Below, one piece after another: positions 16,385 to 24,616 of a DNA stretch of 64,000 nucleotides (its first letter is position 1; each line of letters opens with the position of its first letter). The notes under the pieces were generated by a model. It searched no databases. It saw only the letters and a list, made by a program, of their open reading frames with translations, and had not been told where the DNA came from. Position numbers and translations under genes: made by a program. This DNA comes from Croceimicrobium sp965279135 (lineage in GTDB: Bacteria; Bacteroidota; Bacteroidia; Flavobacteriales; Schleiferiaceae): positions 682,001 to 746,000 of the forward strand of contig OZ257133.1 in assembly GCA_965279135.1 (NCBI GenBank). The letters are read 5' to 3'.

Positions 16385-16675
16385 ATGGAAGGGAAACATT
16401 ACGTCTACATCCTTTATTCTGAATCCAGGGACCTGTTTTACAAGGGATATACTCAAGATATTAAAAGGCGACTCGAGCGGCATCAAGAAGGTCATAGTCG
16501 ATATACTCACGACAAGGGGCCTTGGACCTTGGTTTTCATACAGAGTTATAGATCAAAAACTGAAGCTTTGATTCGTGAACGCCAACTTAAACGCCAAAAT
16601 CATAGGTATCTGAAATGGTTGATACTATCTGAAAAGAACGAATTGCTTAGAGTGGATGCCTGTCATCTCGGCTAA
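16385..16675 (+). CDS. GIY-YIG nuclease-domain protein, array copy 4
   Basis: 96 residues from ATG 16385, leader of the copy 2 type. Domain intact (YVYILYSES, FYKGYTQDIKRRLERH, KTEALIRERQLKRQ). Particular changes are THDKG for TRDKG and RVDACHLG for RMDACHLG at the C-terminus. All four reading frames remain open despite their differences, which suggests they are or recently were under selection. A degenerate further unit begins after its terminator. Confidence 0.88.
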   Translation: MEGKHYVYILYSESRDLFYKGYTQDIKRRLERHQEGHSRYTHDKGPWTLVFIQSYRSKTEALIRERQLKRQNHRYLKWLILSEKNELLRVDACHLG

Positions 16676-16704
16676 GCCGCGACGAGTTCGTTCTCGTCCG
16701 GACC
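16643..16704 (+). other. tRNA-Asp-derived tail, copy 4
   Basis: Last tRNA-derived tail of the array; identical to the others from TGGATGCC onward. Confidence 0.85.
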
Positions 16705-16706
16705 GC

Positions 16707-16737
16707 AAAAAGCCCCCTCATTTGAAGGGGCTTTTTT
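16707..16737 (+). terminator. Terminator of array unit 4
   Basis: Same hairpin with one change that weakens the top of the stem (tttgaaggggc). Confidence 0.88.
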
Positions 16738-17029
16738 GTTTCCTCTCAGCAAAGCAGAATTAAATGGAAAGGAAGAAACTGGTTTGCATTCCCATTAAAA
16801 CTTTGCAGGATACACTTCCTTAAGGAATATCCTTGAGGTCTGGGGAATAGTATTTATTCTATTCTGGTGTTAAATTTCTGATCGGTCTGAACTAATGCCT
16901 CTAAATCAGAGTTTAACAATAGTACATTCCAAAGTAAAGAGGAAAGGCCGAAAGAAACCAAAACCCTATATTTGCTCACCTTTCTTTACTAAGTGTATTA
17001 TTTACGCTTTTAATTGGAAAGATTAATAC
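16738..17029 (+). other. Right boundary of the array and non-coding gap
   Basis: The first ~40 bases still look like the start of a fifth unit: gtttcctctc, then an ATG at 16764 followed by gaaaggaag, 379 bases after the copy 4 start, after which similarity stops. The rest, to 17029, shows no gene; it contains one -7 box (16967) and no clear repeat. Confidence 0.6.
16967..16974 (+). promoter_or_regulatory. -7 box for the receiver-like gene
   Basis: TATATTTG is a full TAnnTTTG match, 55 bases before ATG 17030. No good -33 TTG at 19-20 bases. Confidence 0.45.
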
Positions 17030-17476
17030 ATGTTTAATATGATTGCCAGCAAAAAGGACGTTCTTGATTCAGTTGATGAGCATCTTCAGATTGTAAATAA
17101 GACGATGAATCACTTTTTAGAAGGAAAGAGAGTTTTGTTGGCTGGTGCCAATGAAGTAGATGAAATGCTTCTTCGCTATATGGTGGAGCAAAGTGGCGGC
17201 GTATTAAATGTAGCTCCTTCTGCTGAGGATATGAAAAGAACCCTCGAGAAAAGCCGCTATGATCTTATCCTAATGAATTCTCGTCTGGGAGGTGAAAACT
17301 CAGTAGGAATCTTGGCTCAGCTTCGTCAGGAGGCCTTAATCAATGCACCAGTAGTGGCTATTAGCAGCAATGATCTGGTTGGAAGGGCCTTACACAATGG
17401 CTTCTCCTATGTACTAAGGCGTCCGCTTGAAAAGCGCACCATCTTGGCGGCATTAAGTTCGATTTTTCAGAATTAG
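17030..17476 (+). CDS. Degenerate response-regulator receiver-like protein
   Basis: 148 residues. After a ~32-residue N-terminal helix, KRVLLAGANEVDEMLLRYMV, YDLILMNSRLGG, APVVAISSND and FSYVLRRPLEK follow the order of strands in a CheY-like receiver. The key residues are changed: the acidic pair after strand 1 is replaced by AGAN, the phospho-acceptor Asp is Asn83, and the conserved Lys before Pro is Arg. Thus it should not accept phosphate from a kinase. There is no output domain. It is the nearest signalling gene to the orphan kinase at 13.7 kb, but 2 kb separates them. The start could also be ATG 17039. Confidence 0.7.
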   Translation: MFNMIASKKDVLDSVDEHLQIVNKTMNHFLEGKRVLLAGANEVDEMLLRYMVEQSGGVLNVAPSAEDMKRTLEKSRYDLILMNSRLGGENSVGILAQLRQEALINAPVVAISSNDLVGRALHNGFSYVLRRPLEKRTILAALSSIFQN

Positions 17477-19188
17477 GGTATCCTAATCCATCCTTTTAGG
17501 GTTGAATAAAACTCTATTTCAGCTTCATAACACAACTTGATACAAGTTGCTTCCTGACTTGATGAAGTACCAGTGTATATAAGAAGGTCGATACCATTTA
17601 GATACTGTTTATCAGGAACTTCATATGTTATCAGGACTATTCTATTCTTAGCTTGCAATTTGCAGGTGAGTCCTAAATAGTTCGATCCCGTTTTTCTCAT
17701 AACTAAGTAGGAGTTGACCTTTCGATCATTAAGCTCATCAACGAGTTGCAATTTAGTGCTTCCTAAATCCAAGTAGGCATTCAAATTAGGTCCTGGTAAT
17801 ACTACGAGGCTTGGGTATTGAGTGCAGTTAATAGTTATACTAAGTAGTCCTGACAGCAGCCAAAGGAGAATGGCTGATTTTAAGAATTGCGTGGTTTGTA
17901 ATCGGGGTTTTAAAATCAAGAAAACCTGAAAGCCTATCAGAATCAGAGCCGAGTGTAGGCCTAACTTAAAATCAATTAGGGCCGAGGGAAATTCGGCGAT
18001 GTTATTACTTACTGATTCAATGAATTTTATGGAGTATGCGAAAAGATCGATCCATGGAGGGTGGAAACCGATATTGGATAATAGTAAAACCGCGAAGCCC
18101 CCATACATGATTATCGGCATTAAAGGAAGAATAAGAAGATTAGATACAAGGAAGTACAAGGGGAAACTTCCAAAATAGTAAAGACTTACTGGTAGGGTGA
18201 AGAATTGAGCGGCAATGGAAACATACAAGATTTGTTGTACCGCGTAAAGTTTTCGGTTAGAGAAGTGATGCCAGGCATTCAGCTTTGGGACCAGATACAA
18301 AATGCCTATTACCGCGGCATAACTGAGATGGAATCCGGGCTGCTGAATAATCAAGGGGTTCTGCCAGAAAAGTAGGATGGCAGAAGCGATCAAAGGTCTA
18401 AAACCAGAATTTATCCTGCGAATCACCTTGCTAATCCCTAAAAATGAGAACATCGTTGCTGCGCGTAGCACTGAAGGAGAAGCTCCAGTAAAGAAAGCGA
18501 AGGACCAAAGTCCACCTAAAAGAATTATGAATTCGAGAAGTCTTCCATACCGGACTATTCTAAGATACCTTGTGAAGAAGACGAGGACGACGTAGACTAT
18601 TCCGAGATGCAAACCACTTACGGCTAACAAGTGCAGGATTCCGGCTTTCTGGAAGGCAAGTTTAGAATCTGAACTTAAATCGGACTTGATTCCTAAAAAC
18701 AATGCTTTAAAAATACCCTTGGTGGATTTGGTCCAGGGCCATTCATCGATGATTTCGGCCTGCCTGTTACGAAAGGCTCGCAGAAGTACTAACAGTGTTT
18801 TTTCACTTCTTAAATACTCAAGGCGATCGATTCTTATTAAACCAGAATACCCTTGAAACTTTAGGTAGCGTCCATAGTAGAAACTATTGGGGTTTTTCCA
18901 TATTGGTAAAGGCCTTAATCGTGCATTGACCAATAAGATATCTCCTTCTTTGAATTCCTGAAAATCGGCATCATTTAAAATCCTAAGAAGGTAATTCTTG
19001 CTTTGGTAGCGTATTCGAGCAAAATTTCCTGATTGCTTCCTTTCTATTGAGACTACCTTGATAATCCTGGAATTGACTATTTCAGCTTCTATAAGTAAAG
19101 TAGGAATGGCATTCTTATAATGCCAGGTAGCAATTAAGATCAGCCCAATGATGAGCAGAGAAGCAATAAAACGAGATGATTTGCTCAC
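17473..19188 (-). CDS. comEC: ComEC/Rec2-family competence protein
   Basis: 571 residues. The N-terminus has two short hydrophobic segments, then an OB-fold-like soluble domain (residues ~35-130, with GDILLVNARLRPLP and PNSFYYGRYLKFQGYSG). The core competence domain opens with LFLGIKSDLSSDSKLAFQKAGILHLLAVSGLHLGI, reading as the strongest ComEC signature, followed by about ten helices. ComEC forms the channel for single-stranded DNA uptake. The C-terminal metallo-beta-lactamase domain of many homologues is absent; only about 100 soluble residues follow the last helix. Its stop overlaps the converging receiver-like gene by four bases. Confidence 0.87.
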   Translation of the reverse strand: MSKSSRFIASLLIIGLILIATWHYKNAIPTLLIEAEIVNSRIIKVVSIERKQSGNFARIRYQSKNYLLRILNDADFQEFKEGDILLVNARLRPLPIWKNPNSFYYGRYLKFQGYSGLIRIDRLEYLRSEKTLLVLLRAFRNRQAEIIDEWPWTKSTKGIFKALFLGIKSDLSSDSKLAFQKAGILHLLAVSGLHLGIVYVVLVFFTRYLRIVRYGRLLEFIILLGGLWSFAFFTGASPSVLRAATMFSFLGISKVIRRINSGFRPLIASAILLFWQNPLIIQQPGFHLSYAAVIGILYLVPKLNAWHHFSNRKLYAVQQILYVSIAAQFFTLPVSLYYFGSFPLYFLVSNLLILPLMPIIMYGGFAVLLLSNIGFHPPWIDLFAYSIKFIESVSNNIAEFPSALIDFKLGLHSALILIGFQVFLILKPRLQTTQFLKSAILLWLLSGLLSITINCTQYPSLVVLPGPNLNAYLDLGSTKLQLVDELNDRKVNSYLVMRKTGSNYLGLTCKLQAKNRIVLITYEVPDKQYLNGIDLLIYTGTSSSQEATCIKLCYEAEIEFYSTLKGWIRIP

Positions 19189-19202
19189 TTTCCGAAAGCT
19201 AA

Positions 19203-19250
19203 CGAGCCCGGTATAGTTAAAAACTCAAGAGGTTTAACCCACCGGACTCG
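19203..19250. other. Nested inverted repeat in intergenic DNA
   Basis: CGAGCCCGGT (19203-19212) pairs with ACCGGACTCG (19241-19250) with one mismatch, and inside it GTTAAA pairs with TTTAAC. Further small hairpins follow toward 19320 (GGCG-ataaa-CGCC). No T run, so it is not a plain terminator. It lies between comEC and the large secreted protein gene, both leftward. Confidence 0.55.
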
Positions 19251-19343
19251 CTCAGATAAGGTTTCAGGTTCGAAACTATAACCTGTTGGAGTCATCGAAT
19301 AGGCGATAAACGCCTAATTCAGTCATGTTTAGTGCGTTAAAAG

Positions 19344-22300
19344 CTATTGATCGTCGAAGCTATCAAAACGGCGAATGAATCGATTCATCTTGCCTTTTGT
19401 ACTAATTGTGTAGGTAAATGGAGGCAGACCACGTTTTTCATTGCGACGGTCCTTAGCATCCATTTCTTTAAGAATCGTCATGAACTCATCATTCGTAGTG
19501 TAAACGCCCATCTTGTTTCGCTTATAATCAATGTAAATCTCATCCGATCCCAGATTGAGATAGATATACACTTCATCTCCTCGGCGCTTTCGTTGGATTT
19601 CTACAAATCCGTCTACTTTCGAGTTTACAAAAGCTTCTCCTAAGCCAGCCAGACCTATTGGTCCTTCGCTAAGGAAAGAAATCGATTCTGGAGTCCAGTT
19701 CATAGTCAACTCTCCAAATAGCAGAGTTTGCTGAAGATCATCAGGTACCTTCTCCGGTGCACCAAAGGCGCTCACCTCTTCCTGATACTTAGCCCTATCT
19801 TTTGGTTCTAAGCGATGGATCGTTGCAATTTCAAAAGCTTTTCTGCCAATATCTATACCATTACCATCAGCATTGTCGGCAACGATAAGCGCAAGTTTTT
19901 CGATTAAGTCTTTAGCAAAGAAGAACTCCATTCCCATGGTTAAATCCAACTGCATCGCGTCGGTATTAAGATCATAGGTGATTATTCCATAGGAATTAAT
20001 ATCTAACTGACTCTTACCGTCTCCCAAGCTCATTGCGCCTTCACCCTCCATGGTACAATCAAAATTGTTGAAACGGAGAATGTTTATAGGAAGGCTAGGG
20101 TCCTCAATCTTCTCTCGCTCGGTGATAACATAGCTGGTAATATCCTCATCATAATACAGAACACCATTAGCAAAGAACATCTGTTTGTCCACGGCGCGTA
20201 CTTCCTGACTTAAGAAAGCGGCATAGCCACTGATCGTATCGGAATTGAGATAAATACCATTGGCGAGGAGCTTGGTTTTATCATCCGATTCTACATCCGG
20301 CAATTCAATTAGGATGTTGTTGGGATCAATAAAGCTTTTGAAGCCAAACCAGTTGGTACTTATAGCATCACATTCTGCCTGGATATGAGTATATCCCTGG
20401 AAGTATAATTCCTTCTGATTGGCTTTTAGCCGGACGTTTCCATAATAACCAAAATGAGGGCTCATAAAGAAGTAGTCGTCCTTACTGATTTTAGTTCTGC
20501 CCACCGTGGTTCCGGTATCCACCCGAATGCTTTCGAAGGGGATAGGCCAGGGTGTCCCGTCTTTATCCACGTATTCATAATCACCCGAACCCTGGTAGTA
20601 ATTGGCTGAGGAAATGTCTATTTCCGCACCAAAGAACTGGTGATATTGATCAACAAGGTCCGCGGTAACGGAAGAGTTACTTAAGGTTCGCATCGAGGCA
20701 TTACTATCAATGGCTACATATCCAGTATCGGGGAAGATATAGGCATCAGCAACAATGATCTCTGGAACCTGAAAGGATTCTAAAAGTGTGTTTTCCAAGT
20801 AGAATTTAGAATGATCGGCCAGGAAGCGCAGTGAATCTTGTTTAGGATGAACGGAAATCATCTCGGAAAGACCGGATCCACTTTCCTTACGCATGTCTAT
20901 CGCCTTTTCTGGGATTTGCCAAAGAGCGAAGTCCATATAAGCGATGTATTTGTTCGCGGTCAGACTAAAATACTGATTGGTGTTCAGGAGATTAAAGCGT
21001 CCTCTTTCGGTATCAAAATCAATTTCGGCTCTGGCACTATCAACCCCAAAACCCCAATCTGCAGTGGGATTTGCTCTTACTCTAAATGCGGTGTTAGGTG
21101 AAAGAAGGCGGCGACTTTCGTAGGTATAATCCTTCGACTTGGTTTCGGCATCCAGGAATTCATTTAGGCCTCTTCCTTTAAGTCCGGTTGGAGAGTGAGC
21201 CAAGGTACCTCTGGTACGCATTCCTAATTCATCATATAGCTTAAAGGACTCGTTTATAGTACTGGTGTAGAGTACGTCATTGTAGGGCTCCCAATGTAAA
21301 GCGGCCGTGTCTATAGTTACATGAGGATTTGATCCGGCCCGGCCAGTTTTTTCTTCAATTTCGTAGGAATTGGTTTTTCCGTTAGTGCTATCTGGAAAAA
21401 AGAAGAACTCATTTGAGAAAGCAACTGAATTTAGATAGTCCAATCGACCATCTCCACGCAAGCCTTGATTACTTAAACTGATTTGTGCGGTATACTGTCC
21501 TTTACCACCATATGTTGGGAATCCGCCAGGTGGAGTTTGTCGGGTAAAGCCCAGGGAATAGTCGCGTTGCACCTTTATTAGCTCATCAAATTCGGGAAAA
21601 ATATTCGCTGAGGTGAAGGTGCCATCAAAGGACAGACCCGTGGTTGAAGTGTTATCTAAACTGTCAATTTCGAAGGGATCTAATCGCACATAAAAAGTCT
21701 CTCGATCATAGACGCCACCAAAAATGCTAGGTTTATCGTAGTAGATGTAGGCATCTTTTGCCGAATTGAAAATGGGGTATTCGGAATAAGAAGCCTTGCC
21801 CGACTTATTATTGGGTTTATCAATTTGAAGATCTCCTGTTAGGTCTTGCAATACGGTCTTAACATCAACCAGATAGCGTTGACCTAAAGCATTTGGCTCA
21901 AAGCTCAGCACTTTAAATCGCATGGAGTCAATGTCTTCCATAGCGATGCGGAACTGATCGTAATTAAACTTAAACTGGTTTCCCCAGAAGTTAAATCGGC
22001 CCGCACTGATCTTTCCATCGAAGTCGAAGTTCAGATCTTTATGAATGATGATTTTTTCGTCTTTAGGGAACAAGCCTACTTTCTGCGAATCTGAAAGTGT
22101 TATGGCCCGGATGCCTTCCACTTCCATATTGTAGTTTTCTAAACTTAGGGTTGCGTTGGTGCCGTTTTCTAATCTGGATACAAATTGAATTACATCGAAA
22201 TCACGCGTTCCCTGATAATTGAGGATATACTCATAAACCTTATCCTTTAGATAAGCTTCTCGGGTTTGAACACTGTAATCAATAAAACCCAATACGGCAA

Positions 22301-23759
22301 AACGCATTAAGAAACGATGGGCATCACTGCGATCCATCTTAAGGTGATAGGCCACGTCTTCATCTGTGAAGGTGCGGGAGTCTCCTAGCTTTTTCGCAAG
22401 TCTACGCAGTTGGAACAAGGGGTGTGAGTCGCTCATTCCTCTTAGATCATCAAATCTCTTACCTCTATAGTAGTTCTTACTTTCGAAGACCACCGGTGAA
22501 GTAGAGCCCATATTTAAGCTGGAGATTTTCATTTGTGGGCTCCCAACCTCCCAGGTGATGATATCAAACACCATATCCAGATTGTGATAGGTGTCCGAGA
22601 AAATAGCCGATCCCATTCCTTCATCCTTACGAATGAAGCTGAATTGCTTTAATTCCGGCAAATAACGCATGGTTACTTTAGGGTGGAAAATGCTGTCTTT
22701 GCCCATATAGATTATAGCCTCAACATCTTTCGAATAAACCTTGTCCTTCCGTAGCCAGAATCGTTTTGAAATGGCTTTGATCAGGACGGTGTCCTTATAC
22801 TGGAGGATAATGGTAGCTCGGTTACTATCGTTGCCTCCACCATAAAAGCGATCACCAATTATTGAGAAGCCCCCCAGAAACTGGGCATGGGGTAAAATGT
22901 ATGGAACATAAAGGTCGCTACGGTAAGAGCGAAAACGCGGAAATGTAGCATGTCCAACCCCACTTTTTTGGGAGGTGAGTCGCTCTTGCCAGCTTCCTTC
23001 AACTGGTTGATCTAAATAGAAGTTGGTGTATAGAATAACCGAATCAATGCTCAAATCAGGTTTACTCACGTCGAAGCTGTAGTTGCTGATTTCAACATAG
23101 GCGCTGTCTTTTGGCATACCAGCCCGAGTAAAGTATCCAGTGCCTCCCTTACCAGTAAAGAGATACTGGCGCGGACGAAAAACTCCTTCTGTAGCCTCGA
23201 TAATAGTGCTGTCATTCTTGTAAAAACCAACCAGGTCAGAGCTTGTGAATGTGAAGACTGGTCCCTTGTCAAAACTATATTCGGCGGGCTCGCCATTCAT
23301 TTGCCAACGCAAGCGACCATCATCGAATAAAACGTTGTCGTACAGCACATTGTAAACCGTGGATAGATAGATGGAGATTCTTTTAGCTGGCCTTTTGGAT
23401 AAGTCCTCAAAATCCTGAAGAAATTTAACCATTTCCCCCTCCGGCAACTCTTCCTTAAATACAACCAGGATTCCTAAAAAATGCTTCCAGTCTTCAAATC
23501 GCTTTACTCTTTTCCGCAGTAGATTGTTTCCAATCTTATAGACCCATTCCTCTTCTTGCTCATCGAATTCGCTTACAAAAAGAGAGTCAAATGAGGCGCT
23601 TAGTGCCAGCAGGTCTTCTTCTTCAACCTCATTCTCTTCTTCCAAATATTCCTTGAGTTCCCTTAGGAAAGTGGTCTTCTCTGGTGTAAATCTTTTTAGA
23701 TTTTGGGCCTGCAGGCTCACAATTGAGCAGAGAAAGAGAATAGTGAGGCTAATACGCAT
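19344..23759 (-). CDS. Very large secreted protein of unknown function
   Basis: 1471 residues with signal peptide MRISLTILFLCSIVSLQAQ. I do not recognise a named family. After an acidic helical stretch (about 30-130, rich in EEEN and EEED) the chain is almost all beta-strand, with repeated Asp/Tyr/Phe-rich segments of the kind FDFDGKISAGRFNFWGNQFKF and long lists of short strands, as in extracytoplasmic beta-helix or barrel-associated proteins. No T9SS sorting tail, lipobox or catalytic motif is visible. It follows prmA by 20 bases in a leftward row with tpiA. The size and position in a housekeeping operon suggest a conserved envelope role (inference). Confidence 0.75.
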   Translation of the reverse strand: MRISLTILFLCSIVSLQAQNLKRFTPEKTTFLRELKEYLEEENEVEEEDLLALSASFDSLFVSEFDEQEEEWVYKIGNNLLRKRVKRFEDWKHFLGILVVFKEELPEGEMVKFLQDFEDLSKRPAKRISIYLSTVYNVLYDNVLFDDGRLRWQMNGEPAEYSFDKGPVFTFTSSDLVGFYKNDSTIIEATEGVFRPRQYLFTGKGGTGYFTRAGMPKDSAYVEISNYSFDVSKPDLSIDSVILYTNFYLDQPVEGSWQERLTSQKSGVGHATFPRFRSYRSDLYVPYILPHAQFLGGFSIIGDRFYGGGNDSNRATIILQYKDTVLIKAISKRFWLRKDKVYSKDVEAIIYMGKDSIFHPKVTMRYLPELKQFSFIRKDEGMGSAIFSDTYHNLDMVFDIITWEVGSPQMKISSLNMGSTSPVVFESKNYYRGKRFDDLRGMSDSHPLFQLRRLAKKLGDSRTFTDEDVAYHLKMDRSDAHRFLMRFAVLGFIDYSVQTREAYLKDKVYEYILNYQGTRDFDVIQFVSRLENGTNATLSLENYNMEVEGIRAITLSDSQKVGLFPKDEKIIIHKDLNFDFDGKISAGRFNFWGNQFKFNYDQFRIAMEDIDSMRFKVLSFEPNALGQRYLVDVKTVLQDLTGDLQIDKPNNKSGKASYSEYPIFNSAKDAYIYYDKPSIFGGVYDRETFYVRLDPFEIDSLDNTSTTGLSFDGTFTSANIFPEFDELIKVQRDYSLGFTRQTPPGGFPTYGGKGQYTAQISLSNQGLRGDGRLDYLNSVAFSNEFFFFPDSTNGKTNSYEIEEKTGRAGSNPHVTIDTAALHWEPYNDVLYTSTINESFKLYDELGMRTRGTLAHSPTGLKGRGLNEFLDAETKSKDYTYESRRLLSPNTAFRVRANPTADWGFGVDSARAEIDFDTERGRFNLLNTNQYFSLTANKYIAYMDFALWQIPEKAIDMRKESGSGLSEMISVHPKQDSLRFLADHSKFYLENTLLESFQVPEIIVADAYIFPDTGYVAIDSNASMRTLSNSSVTADLVDQYHQFFGAEIDISSANYYQGSGDYEYVDKDGTPWPIPFESIRVDTGTTVGRTKISKDDYFFMSPHFGYYGNVRLKANQKELYFQGYTHIQAECDAISTNWFGFKSFIDPNNILIELPDVESDDKTKLLANGIYLNSDTISGYAAFLSQEVRAVDKQMFFANGVLYYDEDITSYVITEREKIEDPSLPINILRFNNFDCTMEGEGAMSLGDGKSQLDINSYGIITYDLNTDAMQLDLTMGMEFFFAKDLIEKLALIVADNADGNGIDIGRKAFEIATIHRLEPKDRAKYQEEVSAFGAPEKVPDDLQQTLLFGELTMNWTPESISFLSEGPIGLAGLGEAFVNSKVDGFVEIQRKRRGDEVYIYLNLGSDEIYIDYKRNKMGVYTTNDEFMTILKEMDAKDRRNEKRGLPPFTYTISTKGKMNRFIRRFDSFDDQ

Positions 23760-23779
23760 AGGCGAGGGAAATTAGGGAA

Positions 23780-24616
23780 TTAAGCTTTGCTATAAAGCAC
23801 ACATTGCCAGCGTTCTTCTTCAATTTTCGATTGAAATTTCAATCCTTGCTTCCTTGCTTCTTCATCTATCAAGTCGAAGTCATGAGCGAAAAAACCACTG
23901 AACAAGATTAATCCACCACTGGCTAACGTAGCAACGTAAGATTTCATATCCTCTAAAAGCACATTGCGGTTAATGTTAGCAAGAATTACTTCATAGCTGC
24001 GACCGGAAAGCAAGGCAGCGTCACCTAATTCGGCTTTAACCCTATCGGCTCCATTTCTTTCGGCATTCTCGGCGGTGTTTTCGACTGCCCACTCAAAGTT
24101 GTCGATAGCATCAATAGTTTCGGCACCAAGTTGTTGGGCAAGAATAGCGAGGATTCCTGTTCCGGTACCCATATCCAAGACCTTCTTACCTTCAAAATCC
24201 AGGTTAAACATGGCCTTACTCATTAATCGAGTAGTGAAATGGTGGCCAGTACCAAAGGACATTTTTGGTTCGATCACAATCTCGTGCTCAAAATCTCCTT
24301 CAATCTGATGGAATGGAGCCCTTATTAAAAGGCGATTCTCAAGGCTTACGGGTTCATAATTCCGCTCCCATTCCTCATTCCAGTTGATGGTCTCTAGCTT
24401 TTCACTAGTCCAATTAATTGAGAAATCATCTGAATTGAAGATGGGTAATTCTTGCAGAGCACCTGAGTCAAAGTCTCCTTCCAGGATATAAGCCTTAAGA
24501 CCTTTTGGTGTTTCTTCAAAGCTATCATAACCAAGATTGTCTAAAAGGGCAAGAAGGATATCTCTACCTAGTTCAACAGGGTTAATGGAGAAATCCAGAA
24601 CGAGGTAATCTTTCAT
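23780..24616 (-). CDS. prmA: Ribosomal protein L11 methyltransferase
   Basis: 278 residues. The C-terminal methyltransferase domain has FGTGHHFTTRLM, VLDMGTGTGILAILA (SAM-binding motif I), and ILANINRNVLLEDM, where the NIN-type motif IV is found in PrmA. The N-terminal ~90 residues are the L11-recognition region, with NWNEEWERNYEPV linking the domains. It trimethylates L11. The start overlaps the tpiA stop by four bases, as expected for coupling. Confidence 0.93.
   Translation of the reverse strand: MKDYLVLDFSINPVELGRDILLALLDNLGYDSFEETPKGLKAYILEGDFDSGALQELPIFNSDDFSINWTSEKLETINWNEEWERNYEPVSLENRLLIRAPFHQIEGDFEHEIVIEPKMSFGTGHHFTTRLMSKAMFNLDFEGKKVLDMGTGTGILAILAQQLGAETIDAIDNFEWAVENTAENAERNGADRVKAELGDAALLSGRSYEVILANINRNVLLEDMKSYVATLASGGLILFSGFFAHDFDLIDEEARKQGLKFQSKIEEERWQCVLYSKA

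Larger units (their letters stand above)
15120..16740 (+). repeat. 378-bp tandem array of GIY-YIG gene + tRNA-Asp 3' part + terminator
   Basis: The GIY-YIG starts fall at 15251, 15629, 16007 and 16385, the stops at 15541, 15919, 16297 and 16675, and the ends of the CCGGACC acceptor strand at 15192, 15570, 15948, 16326 and 16704: every interval is exactly 378 bases. The array begins with the intact tRNA and ends with a fifth terminator and a broken start of a further unit. Units 1 and 3 share one leader (ctaaagaatttgaaaagtgg, GTG start); units 2 and 4 share another (ctcgcta..., ATG start). Confidence 0.95.

Noticed and set aside
15251..16675. GIY-YIG genes as UvrC fragments
   Set aside because: They have only the ~85-residue domain with COG2827-type motifs and no UvrC-specific helix-hairpin-helix or UvrB-binding parts.
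15120..16740. CRISPR array
   Set aside because: The period of 378 bases with coding units and the lack of short direct repeats and unique spacers exclude it. The heptad repeats are also too short and have no spacers.
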